Below are positions 1 to 9,876 of a stretch of 12,617 bases of DNA, one piece after another. Origin of the DNA: Temnopleurus reevesii (Eukaryota > Echinodermata > Echinoidea > Temnopleuroida > Temnopleuridae); NCBI GenBank assembly GCA_036244855.1, contig BQKZ01000482.1:143498-156114 (forward strand). Direction: 5' to 3'. A model generated the notes under the pieces. It made no database searches. It had not been told where the DNA came from and saw nothing but the letters and a program-made list of their open reading frames with translations. Every line of letters starts with the position of its first letter. Position 1 is the first letter of the stretch. A program made the position numbers and the translations under genes.

Positions 1-34
<34 letters not shown>

Positions 35-59
35 CCTACTACTACTACTACTACTACTG

Positions 60-98
<39 letters not shown>

Positions 99-114
99 TT
101 ACGACTACTACTAT
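1..114. repeat. compound trinucleotide microsatellite, (TAA)n then (ACT)n
   Basis: About ten TAA units occupy 1-31 and pass directly into roughly 25 ACT/CTA units up to about 114. The second block has a few interruptions: CCT near 34-36, TGC near 58-60, and TTACG near 99-103. The pure central stretch suggests a length-polymorphic locus. The array starts at the first base of the window, so its true left end is not seen. There is no coding role: the triplet array is open in some frames only because it is repetitive. Confidence 0.97.
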
Positions 115-168
115 TGCAAGTGATGTTTTGTTTGTTTGGTTCAGTTACTATAGAATTCAGGGCTGAGC

Positions 169-250
169 AATCAAATCAAATCAAATCAAATCATTTTATT
201 GTTCAGTTCTTTTGAATATTCACAGCAATAAATGCTTTATCGCTAGAAAA
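169..250 (-). mobile_element. 3' end of a minus-strand non-LTR retroelement with pentanucleotide tail
   Basis: Five perfect AATCA units lie at 169-193 and run directly into TCATTTTATT. Read on the minus strand this is AATAAAATGA followed by (TTGAT)n, an AATAAA-type signal running into a short tandem tail. That arrangement is common at the 3' ends of LINE/SINE elements in marine invertebrates. The body would extend to the right. No internal coding sequence is recognisable, so the right boundary given here is only nominal and the copy is probably strongly 5'-truncated. A simple pentanucleotide microsatellite is the alternative. Confidence 0.4.
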
Positions 251-760
251 TCAATTTAAAGATGAATTGACCCGGCTACCTGAAACAAATAATGCCGGCC
301 GAGCACCCCTTTATGGTTCACTTTGATGAATGTATGATATTCTACATTTGATCATTTTTGTGTGATTTGTTGCGATAATTACTGATCACGGCCCATTATG
401 ATTTTTGCTCAATATTGGTTGTGAGCTAAATGGCACAATGATCCTTCCTGTCATCCATCCCATAAATCGGCGTCCTGTGAATATGAATTCTGACATGGAT
501 TCTGGATAGTCATTCTTTACTACCTAATAATCTATCATGTAATATCTTGGTGATTTGAGTTCAGTGATGCTTACCGTCTGGATCTATGTGCCACAGTCAC
601 TACGGTATAGAACACCAGGGCTCAAATTTCGTGAATCTGATTGACAGCAAAAAAGAAAACAAAAAAAAAATGATACTAATCAGACTGTAAAGTCACGTGA
701 CTCCAAGAAGTGTATCATATCTACAAGTCACTGTCACCTCTGTTAATGATTTGGTAAAGA
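201..760. other. AT-rich non-coding stretch
   Basis: No open frame of note and no splice-bounded candidate exon were found here. It contains a poly-A run near 650-670, flanked by a 7-bp inverted pair (TCTGATT and AATCAGA), and the perfect palindrome AGTCACGTGACT at 691-702, listed separately. A GC-richer patch near 268-308 (ACCCGGCTACC, GCCGGCCGAGC) may belong to the body of the retroelement on its left. Confidence 0.6.
691..702. promoter_or_regulatory. perfect palindromic E-box AGTCACGTGACT
   Basis: A 12-bp perfect palindrome is centred on CACGTG with TCACGTGA at its core. It matches the GTCACGTGAC form preferred by MiT/TFE and USF-type bHLH-leucine-zipper factors. This is one of three TCACGTGA octamers in the window (also 2694-2701 and 10839-10846). 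No adjacent gene is recognisable, so binding is inferred from sequence alone. Confidence 0.4.
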
Positions 761-764
761 TGAG

Positions 765-835
765 GAGTACTGCACTTTAGACACTGTTAGAGACTGCTCC
801 TGGATTAGAAGGTCCATGATTCGAATCCTTCTTCA
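765..835 (+). mobile_element. degenerate tRNA-derived SINE remnant (tRNA-like box region)
   Basis: The words GTTAGAG (785-792 area), then GGATTAG, then AGGTCC, then GATTCGAATCC (near 818-828) occur in the order and approximate spacing of the D-arm, anticodon arm, variable region and T-arm of a tRNA. The last word differs from the RNA polymerase III B-box consensus GGTTCGAATCC at one position. The acceptor and T stems do not pair well, so this is not a functional tRNA. It reads best as the head of an old SINE, but no matching tail or target duplication was found. A chance match remains possible. Confidence 0.33.
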
Positions 836-869
836 ATATTCACAGCACATTCTATAAAATGTAATGAGC

Positions 870-3500
870 AGTGTATACATTCGTTTGGCGATCGACTGAG
901 ACAAGATGACAAAGTAGGTGTTTTTAAAAGAATAATCGCCATTGTTCATATCTCTTTTTTTTTTCTTTGAATGAAAATGTCATCTCAAACGAATATTGTT
1001 TGAGAAGTTCAAAGTGACATAAAAACTTAATAATGGAATGTTGCTAATTATAGAAGTCAGAAGAACATCTTAACCATGTATGGTTACATATTTTTTTCAT
1101 TATCGTGCATCTTAGAAGTGAATAAAATCGAAAAATCGTGTTATAATGACTTAGAAAATATAGATGACGAGTTCTTGCATTGTACAGTTATAATTATATG
1201 AAATTGCATGCATTTTGAATCAAACAAAATAAATGTCATTTGTCACATCCAACAGTTACATGTGGGTCAAATTGAAAACAAGATATTCTACTTAGAAGGA
1301 AATGACCTACTCCCACTGAAAAAAAAATAAACAAAAAATTGTTCATTATGTAAAGAAGAAACATTTTGTTTTAATAAAGAAAGATCCTACTGAAACGAGA
1401 ATCACAGCAGTGGTAGTTATAAATACAATAATTTTCATCTAATAATTAAATGTCTGAATCGCTTAATGCCGACCTCTTCAAGAATATACGGTAACACTAG
1501 CCAACGATAGATTCGCGCCTGATTATTGTTAGATTCAGTGATGAATAAAATCTCATTTCATAGAATTTCAATGCGCTTTGTTGTATAGTGTAGTCGAATT
1601 TGAATTAATCTTTGTACAATCATAATTATAATAGTATCTCACCTATTCTATACACTTCTAGAAACCACTTCCGTCCTCTCCTTTATTGGAGATGAACCAC
1701 ATTTTCACCTATTTGTTGCTTTCAGTATCAAACCTGTAACCCAAATTGAATCTTTTATTAAAAAAGCAAGCCCTTTTGTATCGTGGTAACTACTCAGGGA
1801 CAATATTCTACATACATGTATTAGATTACTGGACATTCAAACTATAATTTTATCTATAGAATATAGACGGCCTCAAAGAGTCAATCAATAGTACAACCAA
1901 TGATATCTGCTTTTCGCCTTAACAGAATAATTTAGAAGTATGCGTGCATTGCATTGAAAGATGTGGAGATGTTTCATTTACCTCTGGGCGGACAGACAGC
2001 ATGACAAACAAGCTTACAATCTCTAGTGAGATTATAAAAGTACATATGTACCATTTCCCCCATCGCTTCTCTATCATTTCTTCCTTCTATCTTTTCTCTA
2101 TTAAACTCATCGTTTCAACACTACCATCATCTATCTCTTTGGGACCCCAGGGATGATGATGCTAAGGAATCAACGTGCCTTGGGTTCCATCTACCAATGG
2201 ATGAGTATTCTGATGAATTAAGACAAACTAGCTGTCGTATAGGTCACATCGATTAGAATATTCATACTTTCCACCACATGGTGTCTATAGATAGCAAACG
2301 CGAGACGCCAAATCATGATGTATCAATTTCGTCGACAAACAAGCCAAATTATCATGAAGAATTATCTCCATGTACGTGGATTGCATTAAGTCAACAAGTT
2401 ATTCCATGAAATTTACTATAAAGTGAGATGATGTCATCCGCTGTTTGAAGTAATTTGCACACTTTCAGGCGATGTCATACATTTTTTTAGCTAATGTATT
2501 TCCAGCGGGATTGAACATTAAAACACGCTTCATGCGCAAAGATATCCAGAGGAAAGACGATTGACTGATGTACATGACTTTCGGCTGGAGCTAGCATCAG
2601 CTAAGCATCTTTCCTCTGTTTATCTTCGACTAGGGACTGTGTGCTAAATTTTAACAGCGCTGGACAGACATTTCCTTATCATATGATATTCGATCACGTG
2701 ACTTGTAAAGCATCGCCGTAGAAGTAACATAATATCTTAACAAATTGGAACCACCCCCTTCTTAAAAGTTATAAAGGGTCTCCGTGGAATGCAGTACTAG
2801 AACAACTATTAAAAATAGACAAATACATAAGGAAAGATATAAATTAAGAAATAGAATTAGAATAATATCTAGTATCCAAATGGAGGAGTGATCCGTAACC
2901 AAAACAGTTGTTATATCCGACTATAACTTTTGTGTATTATGAATATTATTAGAGTAGAACATTGAAGGCACTCTTCATTCAGTTTATATTATCACCATGA
3001 CCTGATTTATGTTTTGAATGAAAAAAAACATAATGTATCCCTAAACAACAAGTGCCACAACAGCAACAACATGCATCTGAAACAGATGAAGGATATTTCT
3101 TTTTGTTGTATGTTCTCTCTTACATTCTCCTTTCCAACCCTGCTCCTTTCATTTATACAAACCTCGTCGTCCTATCATAAAATAAACCTCAATCTTTTTC
3201 AAAGCTTTCACAAATCACTTTGAAAATCTCGTTCGTGTCATTTTCATCGCTCACCCTTTTGAAGGGGCTTACATGTCATGTTGAATTTGAAGCTTAAAAA
3301 AAAATCGATGATTCAGATCAATTACTTTGGAATCAATTGCAATTCAGAATTAGGAATATTTGATACAAAACAATAGGAAAACATCACAACAAGAATTTAT
3401 ATGGGTAAATTTCAGCAGGCGTTTTTCTGGTTTTCATTTTAAAGCTAAATGAAAGAAGAAACAAAAACATAAAAAGATTATGATTGTTTATTCAACGAAG
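870..3500. other. long AT-rich non-coding stretch without recognisable genes
   Basis: Stops are dense in all frames. The short open frames near 1944-2156 and 3014-3223 begin at non-ATG codons and show no domain or consistent codon use. A 42-codon ATG frame at 2278-2406 has a fair start context (CACCACATGG) but no relatives that can be recognised. Other landmarks are an 8-bp stem hairpin at 983-1005 (TCTCAAAC, 7-nt loop, GTTTGAGA), a TCACGTGA palindrome at 2694-2701, and a TATAAA word near 2770. The last has no supported transcript downstream. Confidence 0.6.
2694..2701. promoter_or_regulatory. palindromic E-box TCACGTGA
   Basis: The octamer TCACGTGA lies within GATCACGTGACT, one base from the full GTCACGTGAC form seen at 691-702. 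It is a candidate bHLH-leucine-zipper site by sequence only, with no gene identified next to it. Confidence 0.35.
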
Positions 3501-3545
3501 GATACCTAGTTTCCTATATCATTTCAGTGTAGTGTGAAACTCAAC

Positions 3546-3609
3546 ATGACTCAATATCACCTTCGTATTGTTGTTGGCCTTCTATTTCTTCATCTTATTT
3601 CGATTGCTG
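3546..3609 (+). CDS. candidate 5' coding exon for a secreted protein (signal peptide)
   Basis: An ATG at 3546 in good context (CAACATGA) starts the frame MTQYHLRIVVGLLFLHL followed by ISIAG. This has a short n-region carrying one arginine, a hydrophobic core of about 13 residues, and a small-residue end, as in a secretory signal peptide. An acceptor-like sequence (CTATATCATTTCAG, AG at 3526-3527) lies 18 bp upstream. A donor-like G|GTAATA follows codon 21, so the exon would be 3528-3609 (82 bp) and end in phase 1. Unspliced, the frame stops at 3624-3626 after 26 codons. Many animal peptide-hormone and small secreted-protein genes isolate the signal peptide in such an exon; that comparison is inference. 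No partner exon is proved. The nearest candidate is the CpG-rich block just downstream, using an acceptor after 3665, which would need a very short 56-bp intron. A chance hydrophobic micro-ORF in T-rich DNA is the main alternative. Confidence 0.3.
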
Positions 3610-3653
3610 GTAATAACTTGGAATAAAAGTGAAGCTTTGGATTGTCTTTTCAG

Positions 3654-3895
3654 CATTCTCGTAAGGCCACACGTGGTGTGAAACAAATCACCATGGTACT
3701 CTACGCGCAGACGATCGAACACCCGGTTGCAGCGGTGACGAATTTCCCGCCAAAACACCTTTGGTCTACATCGAAAAGAGAAGAGTGGAGAAGAAAACGA
3801 GCTGGTGAGGCTGAGGAAATGGAATTTAACGAGGAGGGGAGTGGCACCTCGATTGGTCGGGCTTTGGAAAGCATGACGCCGTTTTGTTGGTGAAT
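3654..3895 (+). other. CpG-rich block open in several frames, possible exon or promoter
   Basis: This is the most CpG-dense stretch of the window: about ten CpG in 3661-3780 against one or two per 60 bases elsewhere. It follows a pyrimidine-rich acceptor (GTCTTTTCAG, ending at 3653). One frame is open from the acceptor to TGA at 3891-3893 and carries basic clusters (SKREE, RRKRAG). Its ATG-initiated version would start at about 3692. A second frame is open after TAA at 3663-3665 to TGA near 3806, includes the word CSGDEFPAKTPLVYIEKRR, and is in phase with the signal-peptide exon if 3609 is joined to 3666. A good donor (GCTG|GTGAGG) lies at 3804/3805. A third frame is open from about 3750 to 3872. 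Low stop density follows from base composition, so none is established as coding. The block also carries CACGTG (3670-3675) and a reversed CCAAT box (ATTGG at 3852-3856), so it could be a promoter instead. Confidence 0.5.
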
Positions 3896-6020
3896 ATCAC
3901 GGCCCTAAGCTCAGTGCTAGGTTGGTGAATGATTCTATAATGATCTGAAGTGTTTAACATGATAAGACTTTGAACGAGATCACTGATCTGTATGTAAAAA
4001 GAGAGATCCATGTAAAACACACATGGATATCGCATGAGAGTTTCATTCAGAACGCTTCAATGACATTCTTTGAGAAATTAGGGACATGCCAATAGGCATC
4101 CTATCTCAGGCTTCGTGGTAAAAACGGAGTTCGTGGTGCAAATTATGCCGGCTGCTTCGGCATATTATTTTGTATTTTGTTTATAATTTCTGTCGTACCA
4201 TGTCAGCCCAGCATGATTCAATGCTAAGCACGCTCCAGTGATTATCAATAAAACCTTCTCGACCTCAGTCTGTTCAGACAACCATGGTTCCTGTGCAGGA
4301 ATAATCAGAACTCGGACTTCTGGGTATTGTTCAGATCTTCGCCATTACATTTATCATTTAATTATTTGAGTGATATCTATTTTCATGATAACATTGATTT
4401 TCAACTTTAAAAAGAACCGATAATATTACATTTTATAAATTCCTAGTACCATTGTTCATAAAACCTGCCACAGGACCTCATTTTTTCTGTTCTCATTCTG
4501 AATGTGAAGCCAGACGACACAAATAAAGTGAATAGTCTGAACAGCATGCGAGGCACACAACTACTGGTTCGTGACACCATTGATTTCATTCAGTATATCA
4601 ACCCTTCCTATGCATTTTAGATCATTTCTTTAAAAGGATTTGTTGCTAATCAGCTTTTGTCTAGATTTGTCTCACTTCCGAGCAGACGGAAGAATATCCA
4701 TTTTGAGTGTGAACTGATTCTCCTCATGCATGTCATGTGCATAGAGTTGTGTAAAGAATGAAAGCTGTCTGATCGAGCATAGGTGAGTAGTTGAAGAAAA
4801 ATTCGAAATTTTCTTACTTTCACAATTCAATACTCAAGATTAATCCAATGATTTGATTTTTCAATAATCATACATTTTTATATAAATGGAACAAAATGAC
4901 AATATCGAGTACAAAATTATTATCAGCGCAAATCCAATTAACGAAATTAAAAAAAAAATGAAATCATGAACGAGCAAGAAGCATAGCTTAGCCGACTGAA
5001 AAACAACCTTTATTGTATTTGCCGGATAATAACTTAAAAATATTTTAATATAGAATAAAGAGAGAGTGAAAAAAGAGAGAGTGTCATATTGATTCAATAT
5101 TTATTCCATATGATTATTTCTATTTCTACTCTTATTTGTTTTGGGAAAAGTTAAATATCTCGTTATTCTTTGCAATCATCCGTCATTCTATTAAACAAAG
5201 TGTGGGTTTACACTAAATGCTCTGGGATATTGTACAACAAAACCAACAGCTGAAATTAATAATGAATAAATAAATAAATGAAAAACATTCCCCATAAGAC
5301 CAAGTTCCTGTAATCCGTTAGCCTTCTCATCCCGCTGCTCAAAAATAATGACACATAATGTTTTCGATGTCGCAAAAGCTTTTTGTAAGATTAATTTTGA
5401 AGCAAAGTCCATTCTATAGGGAGGTTGCACGCATCTTCGTGTTTACTGCCTGATCATCGATGGGGGCCAGTCAGGCGCCATGCTCTCATTTAAAGGGATG
5501 CATCAAAAGAACAAATCTTATCAAGAATGATTCATCAATATCATTTGTTGATCTCATTTAGAGCCTGCATGGTACTGCTGGAAAAGGATATGGCAAGAAT
5601 ATCGAGAGAGAATATCAAATCCTCTTATACAAAGCGTAACCTATGAACCACTAACCATTGTCCTTGATATAACAAATTTTTTAGAAAACACACTAGTACC
5701 TCTGGACCTCTAGGAAGACCATAAGTAAGTAGCTCTGAGTAGAGCTTCCAGCCAATTACTATTATTTGTTCATAGTGATTCGTTTTCTGGAAAAGAAATA
5801 TACGGTACATGTCTATGTCTTCAATATCATGTACACGTAGTCATCAGATTTATGTTTATTCTCCAATTTGCAAATCCATATTCTATACGACCGTGTCGTT
5901 TCCTGGCAATACGAAATCTTTGTTTGCCTTTTTGTTACACTTCTATCATTTGTATCAATCAAAGTATTTGTAAATCCCTTCCCGTCTGTTGCTATGGTAT
6001 ACTTTACCATTCCAATCACC
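3896..6020. other. AT-rich non-coding stretch
   Basis: No gene is supported. Small hairpins occur at 4086-4099 (ATGCC/GGCAT), 4144-4164 (TATGCCG, 7-nt loop, CGGCATA, then a T-rich run) and 4675-4692 (CTTCCG, 6-nt loop, CGGAAG). On the minus strand a 73-codon ATG frame at 5412-5191 has a fair start context (AGAATGG) and one hydrophobic segment near residues 44-62. However, it has no recognisable family, and its second half runs through an ATTT-repeat patch. GC-richer words near 5455-5485 (GGGGGCCAGTCAGGCGCC) belong to nothing recognised. Confidence 0.6.
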
Positions 6021-6026
6021 AGCAAA

Positions 6027-6250
6027 TCCTTCTTCCTTCTCCACCACTATGCCACCACCATCACCACCACCACCACCAACTCCTCCTCTCCGCCGTCCTC
6101 TTCCCCATCCTCCTCACCCTCCCATCCTTCCACCATCCCACTCTCTCTTACCCGTCTCATCTTCCTCTTCTTCCTCTTTATTCTTTTCTCCCTCCTCCCC
6201 ATCCTCCTCCCTACCTCCCATCTTCCCCCTTTTTCTTACCCTGCTTCCCC
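6027..6250 (+). repeat. polypyrimidine tract with (CCA)n core, ending in a splice-acceptor-like site
   Basis: A (CCA)n stretch (about 6041-6078) leads into about 170 bases of TCC/CTT-type sequence that is roughly 90% pyrimidine. The tract ends in CTGCTTCCCCAG at 6252. Stop codons all contain purines, so all three forward frames stay open across it; the apparent 145-155-residue serine/proline-rich proteins spanning 5852-6426 are artefacts of composition. The mirror-like homopurine/homopyrimidine structure could form triplex (H-) DNA. As the upstream part of an intron it would make a very strong polypyrimidine tract for an exon starting at 6253. Confidence 0.9.
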
Positions 6251-6259
6251 AGTCACCCT

Positions 6260-8080
6260 GTCTGGTTTGCACACCTTCCAACCCCTACAAATCGAATGGT
6301 ACACCGCAGAGTAGATTAATATCAAAATGTGTTCATCCGAAGATAGTTAATCTCCCATGTTCCGCTGAACTAGTTCAGAAAATCCTCCAAACCTCTAACC
6401 ATCAGATCATCAGATTTACTTCATAATGACATATCAAAATTACAGGTGTCATCTCCTCTTTTATGCTGAAGAAAACAAAATTCCCTTTCTAACGAAATAT
6501 ACAAAAATATCGCAAAAATCTGATATTTCTATTTGGAAAAATCCCTTTCAGAAATTATGAAAATAATTACCTTTACTCTTTGAATAGATTTTCGGAATAT
6601 TACAGATTTTCATTTATTAATTTATTTCATAACCTGTGTATGATATGATTGGGAAACGATAGCAAAATAACAATAATTGAATACATGAATAAAGCAAGGC
6701 AGCAAGAGAGAAGATGATAAATATACAATTTTTCACTCCACTCTCTTATTTTTTTGTGCGCTCCTTGAGCACTAAATCTTAGCGGGTTTGGTGACTTATG
6801 TAATATTATAATGATGATGAAAATATATTACAAACTTAGATAAAGATATGCCTATGCAATATTTTGAGGCAGGTTGTGTATTAAATTTATTCCTCCACAA
6901 GCATGAGCAGAACGGAAGGAACCATTTTTTTAGACCTATATCAGTTGGCCAATTCTTAATAATATACAACACATGACCGAAAATCATTTTTCGGAGGAGG
7001 ATGCGAATTAAACATTTCTCAAACTTTTGAAATCGTAAGACACATCTGTTTCAAATTTATACCTCACTTTAATTAATTTACCTTTATTACTTGATGATAA
7101 TTATTTCCATTGATGTTCATATTCTCTAGCGTGACGGGGCCTCAGCTTGAGATCTAATTAAGATAGTGTAATACCAATTTTCTTGGACTGGATGCCAAAT
7201 ATAGCAATTTATGGGGCTATTATGAGTGGATTGATCAACCAAGGGGTTCCTAATCGTCATATAGAATTCATTATGACAGACAGGAAACAGAGATCATCTC
7301 TAACAATGATTAATTATGACTAACTTAAGTCTCCTTAATCGCCCTACCGATGCACACACGCTGGCATGAGGATCCTCAATACACGTACACACTTCCCATA
7401 ATTCAGAAAGTTGATAGGCCCCGCAAGAATCATGGCTCATGTTCTATTCTGCTTCCCGATTAATATATAATTGAAATTGATGGAAAATAATCAAACGTGA
7501 TATGTTGGCTTCCTGTCCCTCTAAATTCTGCTAGGGGTTCATCTAGGGTTCCCATGATGCTCATACTGACAGGGGTACAATGAAACAGCAACTCATCATG
7601 AAATCAAACCAATATCATTAGCTGATTATAACATATTTCAGCATAGGTACAATAAACTCCATTAGGAGCTAGACGGCAAAGTAATGAATTGTAGTAAAAA
7701 CTTCTAGGGGTTGTATAAAACGATTATTATTGTTGTATAGTATCCCCCTATCATAATAGACGAAACAAAATGTATTGTGACAGAAGCAAAGCTAATGGTA
7801 TAATTCTATTTATATCAATAAAATAATGGTTTCAATTCTGCCTTTTAAGGATGGGACTAATAATCTACATAAAGCCTTTTTTCACTTAAATTTATTTTCC
7901 AGAATCCAACTTGTGTAGGAATTCTTTTGAATATTTCAATGAAAAAAAGTGTATAAAATTCCAAATACAATAATAAAGTAAATGTGTCAAATTAATAATA
8001 ATTAATGCAATAAATCTGGCCAAAATCATTGCAAGCCAATAAGATATTTTCAATTAATCATTTTAGCCCAGTGCTCCTGG
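6260..8080. other. AT-rich non-coding stretch, possible short terminal exon at its left edge
   Basis: After the acceptor at 6252 one frame stays open for 58 codons to TAA at 6424-6426. Its second half is no longer pyrimidine-biased, and AATAAA follows at 6688-6693. This is formally compatible with a 3' terminal exon, but no homology is visible. The rest of the stretch shows only short random frames and several GGGGTT-containing words near 7230-7710, with no tandem or inverted arrangement that could be confirmed. Confidence 0.5.
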
Positions 8081-8083
8081 AAA

Positions 8084-8111
8084 CCCCCTTTTCGGGGAAG
8101 GGGGTGGGGGG
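8084..8111. repeat. C-run/G-run hairpin with G-quadruplex potential
   Basis: CCCCCTT (8084-8090) is complementary to AAGGGGG (8098-8104) around a 7-base loop TTCGGGG. On the same strand G-runs of 4, 5 and 6 lie at 8094-8097, 8100-8104 and 8106-8111. The sequence can therefore form either a hairpin or, by splitting the last run, a G-quadruplex. It stands out sharply from the AT-rich surroundings. Whether it has any role is unknown. Confidence 0.6.
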
Positions 8112-8119
8112 TCAACATT

Positions 8120-9870
8120 TATTGAGACATCTTATCTTCGTCATAATACTTTAAGTTTAAGTTCAGTGTAAACATGTCATACACATGATAAAGGTTAAGT
8201 GAGACTAATATAGACATTCATATTTTATTTCAATGATTACCATTGATTACAGGGAATTTCATAGTTCAATTGCTTTTGTCTCGTATACTATGAACCGTAT
8301 GATACAAGGAATTGTGCATTTGAGAAAATAGTGGGAAATAAATGAATGCCATCTAGATCCATCTTTTGGACATGATTTTCGAAATCAAATAACTAGTCAA
8401 CAACCATTTATCATGTGATTTACATGTATATAGTTCAAAATTTGTTAAACAGTTGATTGAATTATAACTATTCTGATTTTAAAAATGATAAACATCATGA
8501 TTGAACGTCATGTAAATTTAACGCTGTCCTGCGACATTTAAGAACAATTTTGTGACAAGTTTTGGTCGACTGCTAAAAAAAAATGTTTCTTTGATACTGC
8601 CCAATATTTGTCACTCACAGCTTGATGAAAAATGAATATGTGTGTGATCTACAGTATATTTGTACGTTAAAGCTAACGATAATTTATAGCTGCTGCATGT
8701 CTATTTTATCGAGTTTAATTCTATATACAGTCACTTGGACAGGTTCTGCATAAAACAGATGTAAATAATCAAGTTCAAGAAGGGCAATTCAATATAAATT
8801 TGTTTATTTCTATGTAAACACACTTGCCATTTCATGCCTATACATTATCAATTACCCCCTTTTTGGAACTGGATGACATATTACATGTATGCGAAGATAT
8901 CATATTATTGTTATTACCTACAGATTGATTGTATGCCACAATGGTATATCAAAGTGCTAAATGAATTGCCAATGAGTAATGATCTTCCTAACTTTTGCTC
9001 GAATTTATGCAAATTATTATGAAAAAGGAGCCATAAATTTTATCATTGGTAAAGTTACCATTGTGTTAAACCGTATAAACCCCTGATTCCACCTTCTATC
9101 TCAACTCACCATCAGCCTGTCGATGTTGAATATAGCATTATGTATTGTGGTTCAGGTCTATGATTGCATTATATTCATAAATCAGATGGACAGGAGCTAG
9201 AAAGGTGACCTTGAACCTCAACTAAACTGTTTTGGTCGATGCTCAAAATAAATTGACGAATCATACTCGGCTCATTGGGCCCATGGTGAAAAGAGCACAG
9301 ACTCCCCGCCTTCCTCCCAACCCGAGTCATAGTCATTCGGTATAACCATGGAAAGAAGAGGAATTATAAGATGTAATTAAATGTTGATTTACCGTCGGTT
9401 TTAATGAAAACACAGCACGTGTAAGGTTAGGACGCCACCTGTCGCATAGTTACGTCCAGTCAAGCGTGAAGCCAACCCTAATATAAGTACGCTGGATAAA
9501 CGTTCAAACCACTGAATTCTACTGAAAAATAATGTTTTAAAAGATATGTTCAAGAATTTGCAAATAAAACATGTAAAAAGATTCATGGATAGCAATTCAT
9601 TTTTTCATATCCAATTTTTGGGGCCACAGTCTGACAGTTATGACGGGAATGAAAGCAGTAATATCAGTGAAATAATCGATACATGTTAGTACCCAAAACT
9701 ATTATATACTTCGAGGCTTATGCAACATTATGGGATAAAAGAGCTGTTTCAAGCAGCATTAATTCAATATTAAGGTACCATCATTGATGCGGGCTTATAA
9801 TGACTCCATCGAAAATGTATAGCATTCATTTGATTGTAAACAATTAAATGGGGTACGTAGAGGGAAATAT
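8120..9870. other. AT-rich non-coding stretch
   Basis: No gene is supported. A short near-palindrome lies at about 9042-9061 (CATTGGTAA, centre, TTACCATTG, with one mispair). A CpG-containing patch at 9416-9490 begins with CACGTG (9416-9421) and overlaps a minus-strand open frame at 9595-9401. The proximal part of that frame, toward 9401, reads SRLTGRNYATGGVLTL. An acceptor-like TTTTTCAG precedes that part on the minus strand, but no family is recognisable and the frame is short. Confidence 0.55.
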
Positions 9871-9876
9871 AGAATA

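Noticed and set aside
2278..2406. 42-codon ATG frame in fair start context
   Set aside because: It is too short to separate from chance and has no recognisable family or clear splice context.
3014..3223. Open frame with a hydrophobic stretch resembling a membrane segment
   Set aside because: The T-rich composition explains the Phe/Leu/Ser content. The frame begins at a non-ATG codon and no splice or homology support was seen.
4144..4180. GC hairpin followed by a T-rich run, like an intrinsic terminator
   Set aside because: The context is eukaryotic and no gene ends there. Rho-independent termination does not apply, and the stem is only 7 bp.
4269..4544. 10-bp inverted pair CTGTTCAGAC / GTCTGAACAG about 270 bp apart, as a second MITE
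   Set aside because: Pairing stops at 10 bp, there is no target duplication, and several such pairs are expected by chance at this spacing.
5191..5412. Minus-strand 73-codon ATG frame with one hydrophobic segment
   Set aside because: No family is recognisable. The second half crosses an ATTT-repeat patch, and the length is not unexpected for AT-rich DNA of this size. It could be revisited if transcripts map here.
5852..6426. Three overlapping forward open frames of 145-155 residues
   Set aside because: They lie on a polypyrimidine tract where stop codons cannot easily occur. The products are low-complexity serine/proline/leucine/histidine runs and all three frames are open together.
8559..9250. 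Shared word GTTTTGGTCGA followed by similar TGCT-A-rich sequence at 8559 and 9229
   Set aside because: The similarity covers only about 25 bases with an indel and does not extend, so it is not enough to call a dispersed repeat.
9401..9595. Minus-strand frame with SRLTGRNYATGG near its end and an acceptor-like TTTTTCAG
   Set aside because: Two competing acceptor AGs, a poor donor and no recognisable family. It is better treated as chance openness in a CpG-containing patch.
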